Below the pieces are notes generated by a model. That model made no database searches. It was not told the DNA's origin and saw nothing but the letters and a program-made list of their open reading frames with translations. This document shows positions 14,902 through 22,935 of a stretch of 35,869 bases of DNA, piece after piece (positions within the stretch are counted from its first letter, which is position 1; each line of letters opens with the position of its first letter). The translations under genes were made by a program, and so were the position numbers. The stretch is from an uncultured Eubacteriales bacterium (GTDB taxonomy: Bacteria; Bacillota; Clostridia; Oscillospirales; Oscillospiraceae): positions 1 to 35,869 of the forward strand of contig URLO01000017.1 of the NCBI GenBank assembly GCA_900548625.1. Reading direction: 5' to 3'.

Positions 14902-15537
14902 ATGATGAAATTATCCGATAAGCTCGTCGGGCTGAGAAAGTCCGCCGGAATGTCACAGGAGGAGCTGGCCGAGAAATTGAATGTATCGAGGCAGGCGGTC
15001 TCCCGCTGGGAAATGGGGACGGCGATGCCCGATGCGGTCAATATCCTTCAGCTCAGCAAGCTCTTTCATGTTACGACTGACTATCTGTTAAACGAGGAAT
15101 ACGAAAGCGACGCGGATCTGCCGCAGGTCAGAGCGGTCAAGGCAGACGGCGTACACCAGGGCATGATCCTGCTGGTCACGCTGGAGGTGATGTCGCTGAT
15201 TCTGCAATTCACGGCCGCGATCCTTCTGCAAAGTACGTTTTTCACGGTTTTGAGCTTTCTGCCCTTTGTTGCCGCAATCGGCGGCTTTGAGTATGCGTAT
15301 CAGAAAAAAGCGGATGCGCAGAATGAAAAAACAAGGCAGTTTCGCAGGCGCTTTTACGAGATATCCGTGTGGCTCGGGCTCTATTTTCCGCTCCGGCTTC
15401 TGGTGCGGGCGTTGATGAACTGTTATCCGCGTCCGTATGATACGCTTGTGCTGGAGGGCGTTCTTGCTGCGGTGTATCTTCTGACAGCCGCGCTGATCAC
15501 CTTGAGGATAGAAAAGCAGCGCCTGCCGGAAAACTGA
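14902..15537 (+). CDS. XRE-family regulator with C-terminal membrane segments
   Basis: 211 aa. Residues about 5-65 form a Cro/CI-type helix-turn-helix (GMSQEELAEKLNVSRQAVSRWEMG, then LFHVTTDYLLN). The remainder contains about four hydrophobic segments in two pairs, so the DNA-binding domain is tethered to the membrane. AGGAGG precedes the ATG pair; the first ATG is taken. It lies 108 bp after eamA and 134 bp before a MATE gene, each with its own signals. It may sense membrane or envelope state and control a neighbour (inference). Confidence 0.85.
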   Translation: MMKLSDKLVGLRKSAGMSQEELAEKLNVSRQAVSRWEMGTAMPDAVNILQLSKLFHVTTDYLLNEEYESDADLPQVRAVKADGVHQGMILLVTLEVMSLILQFTAAILLQSTFFTVLSFLPFVAAIGGFEYAYQKKADAQNEKTRQFRRRFYEISVWLGLYFPLRLLVRALMNCYPRPYDTLVLEGVLAAVYLLTAALITLRIEKQRLPEN

Positions 15538-15578
15538 GCGGGTCCAAAAATAAAGCCCGTTCATAGAGAAAAAATACC

Positions 15579-15608
15579 AAAAAATCGCCGCTCCAAGCGG
15601 TGATTTTT
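15579..15608 (+). terminator. Terminator after the XRE gene
   Basis: AAAATCGCCGCT (15581-15592) pairs with AGCGGTGATTTT (one G-T pair), flanked by A and T runs. Confidence 0.75.
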
Positions 15609-15613
15609 CTGTA

Positions 15614-15641
15614 TTGACATCTTCCGATTTTGTGCTATATT
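15614..15641 (+). promoter_or_regulatory. Promoter of the first MATE gene
   Basis: A perfect -35 TTGACA (15614-15619) and -10 TATATT (15636-15641) are 16 bp apart, 30 bp before the ATG. Confidence 0.75.
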
Positions 15642-15671
15642 TGGTAACTCGATGAATGGAGGCGACAGTAT

Positions 15672-17039
15672 ATGACACATGATCTGACCAGCGGGAAACC
15701 GATGGCGCGCATCATTCAGTTTACGATCCCCGTGCTGCTCGGGCTTTTATTGCAGCAGGTCTACTCGGTCGTGGATACTGCGATCGTCGGCCATGCGCTG
15801 GGCGTTATGGCGCTCGGCGGCGTGGGCGCGACGGCGTCGGTAAACTTCCTTGTGATCGGGTTTTGCAACGGTCTTTGCACCGGCATGTCGATCCCGCTGG
15901 CACAGAGCTTCGGCGCGGGAGACCACAGGCAGCTTCGCAGATACCTCGGAAACTGTGTTTGGCTCGGTGTGATCGTTTCGGCGGCGCTGCTGGCGCTGAC
16001 GCTTCCGACCTGCCGGAGCCTTCTGGAGCTGATGGAGACGCCGGCTGAGCAGCTGGATTATGCGTTTGCGTATATTTTCATCATCTTCTGCGGCATTCCC
16101 ACGACCATCCTTTATAATCTGAGCGCGTGCGTGCTGCGCTCACTCGGCGACAGCAAATCGCCCGTGTGGTTTCTCGCGCTGGCGTCGCTCGTCAACATCG
16201 TGCTCGACCTGCTGACGGTCTGCGTGATGAATATGGGCGTTGCGGGTGCGGCGATCGCGACGGTCGTTTCACAGCTTGTCTCCGGCCTGCTGTGCGTGTG
16301 GTACATGCAGAAGCGGTTCCCGGTTTTGCACATGGAGAAGGACGAGTGGAAGCTCCGCAAGGAGGAATCGCTGCGGCTGCTCGGCATGGGCGTGCCGGTC
16401 GGACTTCAGTTTTCCATCACAGCCATCGGTTCGGTGCTGCTGCAAAGCGCGGTCAACGCGCTCGGCCCGGTCTGTGTGGCAGGAAACGCGGCGGCGTCGA
16501 AGCTGTTCCAGCTCTTTTGCTGCCCCTATGACGCGCTGGCAATGACGGCGACGAGCTTCACAGGTCAGAATCTCGGCGCCGGAAAATATGACCGCATCCG
16601 GCAGGGGACGGCCGCATGTACGCTGATCGGGCTGTGCTACTGCGCGATGCATGTGCTGCTGGCGCTGTTCGGGACGCGCTTTGCGATCTGGATCTTTATG
16701 TCCGCCGAGGAGGCGCAGACGGTCCTTGCCTACACGCAGCAGATGTGCAATTATGTTGCCTTCTTCAGTCCGCTGCTTCTGCTCGTCAATGTGTTCCGCC
16801 TTTCCATTCAGGGCATGGGCTACAGCCGCGCGGCGCTCTGTGCGGGCGTGATGGAGATGATCGCGCGCACGACGATGAGCCTTTGGGCCGTGCCGCACTT
16901 CGGCTATACGGCGGCATGTCTGGCGGGGCCGCTTGCATGGTTGTTTGCGGATCTGTTTCTGGTGCCTGCCTATTTTGCCTGCCTGCGCGCAAGAGAGCGT
17001 CAGGCAGCGGAGGCAAGAGCAATCACCGCAGAGGAATAA
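15672..17039 (+). CDS. MATE-family multidrug/metabolite exporter
   Basis: 455 aa with twelve expected membrane segments in two bundles, the MATE (MatE) family layout. The N-terminus IIQFTIPVLLGLLLQQVYSVVDTAIVG is the signature first pair of helices, and the segment LFQLFCCPYDALAMTATSFTGQNLGAG opens the second bundle. It exports cationic or aromatic compounds with Na+ or H+ exchange. GGAGGC precedes the ATG. It is monocistronic between a promoter and a strong terminator. A second, unrelated-looking MATE gene occurs at 29948-31327. Confidence 0.93.
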   Translation: MTHDLTSGKPMARIIQFTIPVLLGLLLQQVYSVVDTAIVGHALGVMALGGVGATASVNFLVIGFCNGLCTGMSIPLAQSFGAGDHRQLRRYLGNCVWLGVIVSAALLALTLPTCRSLLELMETPAEQLDYAFAYIFIIFCGIPTTILYNLSACVLRSLGDSKSPVWFLALASLVNIVLDLLTVCVMNMGVAGAAIATVVSQLVSGLLCVWYMQKRFPVLHMEKDEWKLRKEESLRLLGMGVPVGLQFSITAIGSVLLQSAVNALGPVCVAGNAAASKLFQLFCCPYDALAMTATSFTGQNLGAGKYDRIRQGTAACTLIGLCYCAMHVLLALFGTRFAIWIFMSAEEAQTVLAYTQQMCNYVAFFSPLLLLVNVFRLSIQGMGYSRAALCAGVMEMIARTTMSLWAVPHFGYTAACLAGPLAWLFADLFLVPAYFACLRARERQAAEARAITAEE

Positions 17040-17043
17040 AGAA

Positions 17044-17096
17044 AACGGGCTGCCTCAGATAATTCTCTGAAATCATCTGAGGCAGCCCCGTTTTTA
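17044..17096. terminator. Bidirectional terminator between convergent genes
   Basis: A stem of about 17 bp (17044-17060 with 17075-17092, one bulged C) ends in a T run on the plus strand and A/T on the other. It serves the MATE gene and the minus-strand 47-aa gene, whose stop codon touches it. Confidence 0.85.
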
Positions 17097-17237
17097 TAGA
17101 TCGTCCGCGTCCTGCACCGGAAGCTCATGCGCGTCCTCCGGCTTGCCCGTCCAGCTTCCCTGCGGATCGGTGAAGCTGGGGCCTTCGTTCACAATCGCCT
17201 CAACGGCGTCCTTCTCTGCACGTCTGCGTTTTTTCAT
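17094..17237 (-). CDS. 47-aa acidic small protein, last gene of the selenium/molybdenum operon
   Basis: 47 aa, beginning MKKRRRAEKD and ending in the acidic PVQDADDL, with a central SFTDPQGSWTG. No membrane or signal segment. A clear ribosome binding site (GGGAGG, 7 bases before ATG) lies inside a possible hairpin. It follows the 115-aa gene by 42 bp and its stop sits in the terminator, so it is the last gene of the yqeC-yqeB-selD operon. Basic head and acidic tail suggest a binding partner or an unstructured peptide. Function unknown. Confidence 0.7.
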   Translation of the reverse strand: MKKRRRAEKDAVEAIVNEGPSFTDPQGSWTGKPEDAHELPVQDADDL

Positions 17238-17279
17238 ATGCTCGCCTCCCGCTTCCAGTTTGTGAAGCGGAGGGCATTT

Positions 17280-17627
17280 TTATACGCGGTGCGGGCCCTT
17301 GTGGTCGCAGGTCTCGCGGACATAGTCCATCGCCGGCGCAAAAACCGCCGGCGGCGCGTATTTTTTGAGCGCCTCGCAAAGCGGCGCGCGCTCCGGTCTC
17401 GATGACGGGACGTAGACCTCATGCTTCGCGCCGAGCAGCGCGTCCGCGCCGACAAAGCGCACTGCGTCTCCGCCGCAAAGCCCATGCGCCGTGCAGACGG
17501 ATTCCAGCGCCGCAATGTCGAAGAAGATCATCGTCCTGCCGCAGACGATCTCGATCTGGGCGCTTTCGCCTGCCTGCGGCGGCAGCACGTGGATGGCATC
17601 CTCCGGATCCAGAATGTATCGGTTCAT
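17280..17627 (-). CDS. 115-aa uncharacterised protein of the selenium/molybdenum operon
   Basis: 115 aa, soluble, starting MNRYILDPEDAIHVL. It has four cysteines (about 29, 45, 51 and 107) and an FFDIAALESVC helix. GAGGTGAGG precedes the ATG, and it starts 9 bp after the selD stop. It reads like a real domain of unknown family. The position suggests a role in delivering or inserting selenium or the molybdenum cofactor; Cys residues would suit that, but this is inference. It is not the small DUF3343 Se carrier as far as I can tell. Confidence 0.7.
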   Translation of the reverse strand: MNRYILDPEDAIHVLPPQAGESAQIEIVCGRTMIFFDIAALESVCTAHGLCGGDAVRFVGADALLGAKHEVYVPSSRPERAPLCEALKKYAPPAVFAPAMDYVRETCDHKGPHRV

Positions 17628-17636
17628 ATCCTCACC

Positions 17637-18677
17637 TCACACAAGACGTATGCGCGCGCCGCCCGCATACGCGAGCACGCGCCCGATCCGCTGACACGAC
17701 GGCACGGCGCTGCGCAGCGCACGCTCGAGCGCGTCCGCATCGTCCGGGTGGACGGCAATGAGCAGCCCGCCAGAGGTCTGCGGGTCGTAGAGCACGTCCT
17801 GCACGGCAAGCTCCGTGCTTCCGGCATCGACCCAGCGCTCGGCAAATTTCCGGTTTCGGTACATGCCCTCGGGCAAAATGCCCATCCGCGCAAACGCCAG
17901 CGCCTCCGGGATCAGGTCGAGCCGCTCCGGCGCGATCTCCAGCAGCACATCGCTGCCCTGCGCCATTTCGCAGGCGTGACCGAGGAGGCTGAAGCCCGTC
18001 ACGTCGGTGCAGGCGTGGACACGGTAATGCACCATCGCATCGCGCGCACCGCGATTGAGCGTCGTCATGAGCTGCACGGCAAGCGCCTGACCGGCCTCGG
18101 ACAAAAGCTCCGCCTTTGCCGCCGTCGTCAGAATGCCGATGCCGAGCGGCTTTGTCAGAAACAGCACGTCACCCTCCTGCGCGCCCGCGTTCGTGAGCAC
18201 CTTGTCCGGATGGACGAAGCCCGTGACGGCGAGACCGTACTTCGGCTCGTCGTCGAGAATGGAGTGCCCACCCGTGATGAGCGCGCCTGCCTCGTAGACC
18301 TTGTCGTATCCGCCGCGCAGAAGCGCGTGTACCGCCTCCTGCGGCATGTCGGCGGGAATGGCCATGATGTTCAGGCAGAGCTTCGGCTCGCCGCCCATTG
18401 CGTAGACGTCGGACAGGGCGTTTGTCGCGGCGATCTGGCCGAAGGTATACGGGTCGTCGGCGATGGGCGGGAAAAAGTCCACAGTCTGCACCAGCGCCAG
18501 CTCGTCCGAGATCTTATAGACCGAGGCGTCGTCACTCCGGTCAAAGCCGACGAGCAGATTCGCGTCCTCATGGACGCGGATGCCCTCGAGCAGCTGCGCC
18601 AGCACGCCCGCGCCGACCTTTGCGCCGCATCCGGCGCATTTTGCGAGTTTGGTCAGTTTGATCGAGTCACTTTCCAT
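17637..18677 (-). CDS. selD: Selenide, water dikinase (selenophosphate synthetase)
   Basis: 346 aa, the usual length. It makes selenophosphate, the selenium donor, from selenide and ATP. The N-terminal catalytic motif has C17 and K20 in AGCGAK, at the same positions as in E. coli SelD; the catalytic residue is Cys, not selenocysteine. Glycine-rich and Asp-rich ATP/Mg sites follow (VGFDRSDDASVY, VDFFPPIADDPYTFGQIAATNALSDVYAMGG). It starts 3 bp after the yqeB stop in the same operon, pointing to use of selenophosphate for molybdenum hydroxylases. Confidence 0.96.
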   Translation of the reverse strand: MESDSIKLTKLAKCAGCGAKVGAGVLAQLLEGIRVHEDANLLVGFDRSDDASVYKISDELALVQTVDFFPPIADDPYTFGQIAATNALSDVYAMGGEPKLCLNIMAIPADMPQEAVHALLRGGYDKVYEAGALITGGHSILDDEPKYGLAVTGFVHPDKVLTNAGAQEGDVLFLTKPLGIGILTTAAKAELLSEAGQALAVQLMTTLNRGARDAMVHYRVHACTDVTGFSLLGHACEMAQGSDVLLEIAPERLDLIPEALAFARMGILPEGMYRNRKFAERWVDAGSTELAVQDVLYDPQTSGGLLIAVHPDDADALERALRSAVPSCQRIGRVLAYAGGARIRLV

Positions 18678-18680
18678 CGC

Positions 18681-19502
18681 TCACACCCCCAGTGCGTTTT
18701 CACCCCGAAGCGCCGTCAGGACACCGGAGTGCTCCAAAATAGCCTGTAGGACGCCGCCGCCGATGGCGATGGCCTTGTCCGATGCGGTATAACACGCCGC
18801 GGCATCGCCGCGCGGGTCAACGTCACCGGATTTCATCCCCGCCGTCACCGGCGTCCCGTCCGGCAGGATGCCGCGCAGCACGCCCGAGATCGTGCAGCAC
18901 ATCGGCCTTTCGTTCACTGTGCCGACGCATTCGCCCGCCTCGACCAGAGCGCCGATCTCGCGGAGCTGACGAAAGATCCCGGTATCCGGTGCGCGCAGCA
19001 CGCGCTCGCCCGCGAAGCCGCCGATGAGACCGGGAATGTTTGTGTTCGGCAGCGGCGAGCCGCTGCGGATGACGCGCCCGAGCGTGTGCCCGCGCATTGT
19101 CTCGATCGCGGCGTGGCAGTCGCGCCCGGCACAAAAGCCCGGCCCGACGCCGATGACGACCGGCGCATCGCTGATCCTTGTGCCGAGATTCCGCTTTGCC
19201 AGAATCGCGTCCACAAGCGCGTCCGGCCGCAGCCAGAGGCGGCACGCGCCCTCCGGGTCCGGCAGGACCGGGATCTTTCCCGCCGAAAGCGCCGTGCGCA
19301 CCTCGGCCTCTGTTTCGCAGCGGACGGCGGTCACGTCCTCCACGGTCGCCTCCCCAAGGCGGATGGCCTGAGAAAAGCAGACCGTCCGGCGGATGGCCGT
19401 CGGCTGGGGGAGGTCGGTCATGACCACGCGCAGACCCGCGCGCCACAGGCGCAGCGCAATGCCGGAGGCCAGATCACCCGCGCCCCGTATGAGTATCAGC
19501 AT
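18681..19502 (-). CDS. yqeB: Selenium-dependent molybdenum hydroxylase maturation protein YqeB
   Basis: 273 aa. The N-terminal Rossmann-like segment LILIRGAGDLASGIALRLWRAG is the hallmark of the YqeB (EF2563) family, which is found with selenium-dependent molybdenum hydroxylases such as xanthine or purine dehydrogenases. GVGPGFCAGRDCHAAIETMRGH is its central conserved block. The start codon lies within the end of yqeC (7-bp overlap). It is thought to help place labile selenium at the Mo site; the exact reaction is not known. Confidence 0.92.
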   Translation of the reverse strand: MLILIRGAGDLASGIALRLWRAGLRVVMTDLPQPTAIRRTVCFSQAIRLGEATVEDVTAVRCETEAEVRTALSAGKIPVLPDPEGACRLWLRPDALVDAILAKRNLGTRISDAPVVIGVGPGFCAGRDCHAAIETMRGHTLGRVIRSGSPLPNTNIPGLIGGFAGERVLRAPDTGIFRQLREIGALVEAGECVGTVNERPMCCTISGVLRGILPDGTPVTAGMKSGDVDPRGDAAACYTASDKAIAIGGGVLQAILEHSGVLTALRGENALGV

Positions 19503-20164
19503 AGTTGAAGGCTTCCTTTCTGTAATGCGCCGATGCAGACCGGGCAGGGGAGCTCCGCCGCCATGCGTCTGCCGAGCGCCTCTTTCTCTGGCGTGTCGGC
19601 CTGATTGAGAAAAACGCGCGTGTGCAGCGCCTCAAGCCGCAGCAGCCGTGCCGCCAGCTCCGGCGTCAGAACTTCGTCCGGCGAAACGCCGAGCTTTTCG
19701 GCATACAGCGCCGGCCGGTGCGCTGCCTCGCAGATGGGCATTCCCAGTGCGGAGAGCCCGAATACGCAGATGGTCTGGTTTGCCTCGCGCGGGACGACCG
19801 GCTCGTGCGGTGCGTGCGCCTTGGCAGGCAGGCGGTGCGAGCCGTCCGCTTCTGCAAGCACATAGTCTGCCAGCCCGGCAAGCCGCTCAAAGGGCAGGCT
19901 TGGCGGGAGAAGCTTTCCGTTTTCCATGCCGGACGCAGTGCAGACGGGACTTTGCGCCTGAAGCGCCGCGCGCAGTGCAGATTCCGACGGGCACAGCAGC
20001 ACCGGCATGTGCTCGGGCGGGAGAATGTGCGTTGTCGTGCAGACGAGCACCCGCGCGTCTGCGGAAAGCACGCGCGCAAGCGCATACAGAAGCGTGGTCT
20101 TGCCGCCGCTTCCGATGATGGCCGTCACGCCGGGCCGGATACAAAGTGCCGCCGATAGTTCCAT
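19496..20164 (-). CDS. yqeC: Selenium-dependent hydroxylase accessory protein YqeC
   Basis: 222 aa. A P-loop, IIGSGGKTTLL (GK at residues 21-22), is followed by VLVCTTTHI and LAEADGSHRLPAKAHAPHEP, a pattern characteristic of the YqeC family of putative GTP/ATP-dependent accessory factors. I start at MELSAALC, which has GGGAGG upstream, rather than the 17-codon longer frame. It is the first gene of the operon, with a promoter at 20192-20220. It acts with YqeB and SelD in maturation of molybdenum hydroxylases. Confidence 0.92.
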   Translation of the reverse strand: MELSAALCIRPGVTAIIGSGGKTTLLYALARVLSADARVLVCTTTHILPPEHMPVLLCPSESALRAALQAQSPVCTASGMENGKLLPPSLPFERLAGLADYVLAEADGSHRLPAKAHAPHEPVVPREANQTICVFGLSALGMPICEAAHRPALYAEKLGVSPDEVLTPELAARLLRLEALHTRVFLNQADTPEKEALGRRMAAELPCPVCIGALQKGSLQLC

Positions 20165-20191
20165 GCCGCTTCCTCCCGTGATTCTCTTTTC

Positions 20192-20220
20192 AGAATAGCA
20201 CAACCCAAAATGCAAGTCAA
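20192..20220 (-). promoter_or_regulatory. Promoter of the yqeC-yqeB-selD operon
   Basis: On the minus strand -35 TTGACT (20215-20220) and -10 TATTCT (20192-20197) are 17 bp apart, 28 bp before the yqeC ATG. Its -35 is 7 bp from the -35 of the divergent modE-like promoter, forming GTCAA-N7-TTGAC, a convenient place for a shared operator. Confidence 0.75.
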
Positions 20221-20227
20221 TCGCACG

Positions 20228-20256
20228 TTGACAGGTGCGGCTTTTTACGCTATGAT
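20228..20256 (+). promoter_or_regulatory. Promoter of the ModE-like regulator, apparently leaderless
   Basis: -35 TTGACA (20228-20233) and -10 TATGAT (20251-20256) are 17 bp apart. The ATG begins at 20263, 6 bp after the -10, about where transcription should begin. No ribosome binding site fits between. Confidence 0.75.
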
Positions 20257-20262
20257 CGAATT

Positions 20263-20616
20263 ATGGAAAAGAAATTACGACCCGTGATCTCCATCCGCGT
20301 GTTCGCGGAGGAGAAATGCTTCGGCCCCGGCATTGCCGCGCTTTTGAGGCAGGTGCGCGAGCACCACTCTCTGCGTGCGGCGGCCATGTCGATGGGCATG
20401 GCGTATTCCAAGGCGTGGACCATCCTCAAGGCATCCGAGGAAAACCTCGGCTTCAAGCTCCTGCACTCCACGACCGGCGGCAAAAACGGAGGTGGCGCAA
20501 CGCTGACGCCGGAGGCAGAATCCATTCTGAGCGCTTATGAGGACTACTGCGCCGCGGTGCGCGCATACGGCGAAAGCCTGTTTCAGGAGAAGTTCCGCGA
20601 TTTTTTACTACTGTGA
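20263..20616 (+). CDS. ModE-type winged-helix regulator (N-terminal domain only)
   Basis: 117 aa. It is a LysR-like winged helix of the ModE N-terminal type: EKCFGPGIAALLRQVREHHSLRAAAMSMGMAYSKAWTILK, then LGFKLLHSTTGGKNGGGATLTPEAE. There is no molybdate-binding (TOBE) half, so it is a stand-alone DNA-binding form. It diverges from yqeC-yqeB-selD and probably controls that operon and itself according to molybdenum or hydroxylase demand (inference). Its start fits the family N-terminus, which makes a leaderless message likely. Confidence 0.88.
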   Translation: MEKKLRPVISIRVFAEEKCFGPGIAALLRQVREHHSLRAAAMSMGMAYSKAWTILKASEENLGFKLLHSTTGGKNGGGATLTPEAESILSAYEDYCAAVRAYGESLFQEKFRDFLLL

Positions 20617-20626
20617 CCCAAAGAGC

Positions 20627-20668
20627 GAAAGCGGCTGCGCTCGAAGCGCGGCTGCTTTTCGATTTTTT
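20627..20668 (+). terminator. Terminator after the ModE-like gene
   Basis: A 13-bp stem with G-T pairs (20628-20640 with 20646-20658) is followed by a run of six T. Confidence 0.65.
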
Positions 20669-20700
20669 ACGGATTTGTCGTGCATCGGCTTGTGCAGCGC

Positions 20701-20729
20701 TTGCAAATGCGTGCGTTTTGGGGTAAAAT
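20701..20729 (+). promoter_or_regulatory. Promoter of the nucleotide-sugar dehydrogenase gene
   Basis: -35 TTGCAA (20701-20706) and -10 TAAAAT (20724-20729) are 17 bp apart, 40 bp before the ATG. Confidence 0.7.
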
Positions 20730-20769
20730 AACCCACGTATGGCAATTTGCCGATAAGGAGTGACCCCTC

Positions 20770-21972
20770 ATGAAAAAAATCGAAATTATGGGCTGCGGAT
20801 ACATCGGTCTCCCGACAGCCATTACCTTTACGCTCGCGGGCTATGAGGTCTGCGGCTTTGATATTAAGCCGGAGGTCGTCGAGCAGCTGAATGCCGGACA
20901 CATCCACATTGTCGAGCCGGGCCTTCAGGACGCCATGACCGAGGCCATGGCAACGGGACGCCTGCACTTTACGACCAAGCCCGAGCCTGCGGACGTATTC
21001 ATCATCTGCGTTCAGACGCCCTACCGTGAGACGGAGGAGCATAAGCGCGTGTCGGACATGCGCTTTGTGGAATCCGCCGCACGCGAGGTCGGCTCCGTGC
21101 TGCGGGAGGGCGGGCTGTGCGTGCTCGAATCCACCTCGCCTCCCGGCTCGACGCGCCGCGTGGAGCAGATCGTCTCGGAGGTCAGCGGCCTTGCGCCGGA
21201 GCGCTTCATGACCGCGCACTGCCCGGAGCGCATCATCCCCGGACGGATGCTCATTGAGCTGCGCGAGAACGACCGCATTGTCGGCTCCAACCGTCCGGAG
21301 GCGGCCGAATACGCCAAGTCCATCTATGAAAAGGTCGTCACCGGCGGCACCATCCGCCTGACCGACGATCTGACTGCCGAGATGTGCAAGCTGACCGAGA
21401 ACACCTTCCGCGATATCAACATCGCCTATGCAAACGAGCTGAGCAAGGTCTGCGACCGCCTCGGAATCGACGTGTTCAAGCTCATCGAGCTTGCAAACTG
21501 CCACCCCAGAGTAAACGTCCACACGCCCGGTGTCGGCGTCGGCGGTCACTGCATCGCGGTCGATCCGTGGTTCATCCACGAGAAGTTCGAGGACATCACG
21601 CCGCTCATCTGTCAGGCGCGTCTCGTCAACGACGGCAAGCCCGCGTGGGTCGCAGAGCGCGTTGCGCGCGACGTGAAGCCGGGGCAGAAGGTCGCTGTGC
21701 TCGGTATGAGCTTCAAGGCCAACATCGACGATACCCGCGAAAGCCCCTCGGTGCTGTTTGCAAATCTCCTGCGGGACAAGGGCTATGAGATCGTGGCCTG
21801 CGAGCCGTATATCTGCGGCACGGTCGCGGGGTATGAGAACCATTCGCTGGAGGAGGCGATGGCGCTCTGCGATTACGCCGTCATCACGCTCCAGCACGAC
21901 CTGTTCAAGAAAAACCGGGCGCTCATCGCGTCCAAGCCCTATTATGACTGCGTGGGTCTGATGGAAAAATAA
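20770..21972 (+). CDS. wecC: UDP-N-acetyl-D-mannosaminuronate dehydrogenase-like nucleotide-sugar dehydrogenase
   Basis: 400 aa. The N-terminal NAD-binding motif is MGCGYIGLPTA. The middle carries CPERIIPGRMLIELRENDRIVG, which is typical of the WecC branch. The catalytic Cys261 lies in GVGVGGHCIAVDPWF. The C-terminal domain is LGMSFKANIDDTRESPS. The enzyme oxidises UDP-ManNAc to the uronic acid for cell-surface polysaccharide. No other polysaccharide genes flank it, so it acts with genes elsewhere. AAGGAG precedes the ATG. It is monocistronic. Other UDP-sugar substrates are possible. Confidence 0.93.
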   Translation: MKKIEIMGCGYIGLPTAITFTLAGYEVCGFDIKPEVVEQLNAGHIHIVEPGLQDAMTEAMATGRLHFTTKPEPADVFIICVQTPYRETEEHKRVSDMRFVESAAREVGSVLREGGLCVLESTSPPGSTRRVEQIVSEVSGLAPERFMTAHCPERIIPGRMLIELRENDRIVGSNRPEAAEYAKSIYEKVVTGGTIRLTDDLTAEMCKLTENTFRDINIAYANELSKVCDRLGIDVFKLIELANCHPRVNVHTPGVGVGGHCIAVDPWFIHEKFEDITPLICQARLVNDGKPAWVAERVARDVKPGQKVAVLGMSFKANIDDTRESPSVLFANLLRDKGYEIVACEPYICGTVAGYENHSLEEAMALCDYAVITLQHDLFKKNRALIASKPYYDCVGLMEK

Positions 21973-21978
21973 AAAGCG

Positions 21979-22007
21979 CGGGACTGCCTCGTTGTGAGGC
22001 AGTCCCG
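21979..22007 (+). terminator. Terminator after wecC
   Basis: CGGGACTGCCTC (21979-21990) pairs exactly with GAGGCAGTCCCG (21996-22007), followed by T-rich sequence. It also lies 3' of the convergent yitT gene. Confidence 0.85.
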
Positions 22008-22028
22008 TTTGTATATACGCCGGAAGGC

Positions 22029-22901
22029 TCAATTTGTGATGCGCTTGAAGTTGCCCAAGGTCTCCGTGACCTCGGAGACGTAGGAAAACGTGCCGGGGAA
22101 GCTCGCGAGGATCTGCTGGAACTGCACGATCTGGTGGCGATTGACGATGCAGACGAGGAGCTTTTTCTCACAGTGCGAGAACATGCCCTCGACGGGAACG
22201 GCGGTGACGCCGTGGCGCATCTGCCGGAGGAGTACCTGCGAAAGCTCGTCGGCGCGGTCGGTGACGACCTCGAATTTCAGCGCCTTCTTGTGGCCGCGCA
22301 GCATGCTGTCACTGATGGTGCTGCTGACATAGCAGTAGATGATGCACATGATGACGGGCTCAAACTTGCAGCCGTAGACAAAAAACGAAATGACGGCAAC
22401 ACAGGCGTTGAGAACGAAGATCACCCAGACAAGACCGGCCTCCGGCCGCTTGCTGCGCACCCATGCCGCGATCAGATCCATGCCGCCGGTCGAACCGCTG
22501 CGGCCGAGCAGAACGCCGTAGATAAAGCCGCTGACGGCGCCCGCCGCGATCGGCCCGAGAATGAGGGAGGTGCCGTTTTCGGTGTGGTACTGGATGGCGG
22601 AGAGATCGACGCGCTTGAGCAGGAGGCTCGCAATGGAAAAGACGACGACGAACACAAGGCTGCGGATGGAAAAGCCGTTTCCGGCGCTTTTCCAGGTCAG
22701 AAGAAACAGCGGCAGATTGACCGCCAGCGACAAATAGCCGATGTCGATGTGCAGCAGATACTGGACCATGGTGATGATGCCATTGATCCCGGCCGGTGCG
22801 AAGGAGTTCGGAAAGACAAAGATGGCATAGCTCAGCGCCATCAGCACAGCCATTGCGGGGATGATGAGCCAGTCGCTCCAGTGGTTTTTGATGTTATGCA
22901 T
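22029..22901 (-). CDS. YitT-family membrane protein (DUF161/DUF2179)
   Basis: 290 aa. About five to six N-terminal membrane segments (from LIIPAMAVLMALSYAIFVFP, with NSFAPAGINGI typical for the family, and GRSGSTGGMDLIA) are followed by a cytoplasmic DUF2179 domain (about 205-285, GHKKALKFEVVTDRADEL). The function of the family is not known; some members are linked to ion or metabolite transport. I start at MHNIKNHW, with GGAGGC upstream, not at the longer frame. It has its own promoter. Confidence 0.9.
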   Translation of the reverse strand: MHNIKNHWSDWLIIPAMAVLMALSYAIFVFPNSFAPAGINGIITMVQYLLHIDIGYLSLAVNLPLFLLTWKSAGNGFSIRSLVFVVVFSIASLLLKRVDLSAIQYHTENGTSLILGPIAAGAVSGFIYGVLLGRSGSTGGMDLIAAWVRSKRPEAGLVWVIFVLNACVAVISFFVYGCKFEPVIMCIIYCYVSSTISDSMLRGHKKALKFEVVTDRADELSQVLLRQMRHGVTAVPVEGMFSHCEKKLLVCIVNRHQIVQFQQILASFPGTFSYVSEVTETLGNFKRITN

Positions 22902-22935
22902 GGCAGACGCCTCCGGGGTTGTTTTCAGCGTGGAC

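Noticed and set aside
18618..18640. Selenocysteine in SelD
   Set aside because: The catalytic position 17 is a normal Cys codon (in AGCGAK), with no in-frame TGA.
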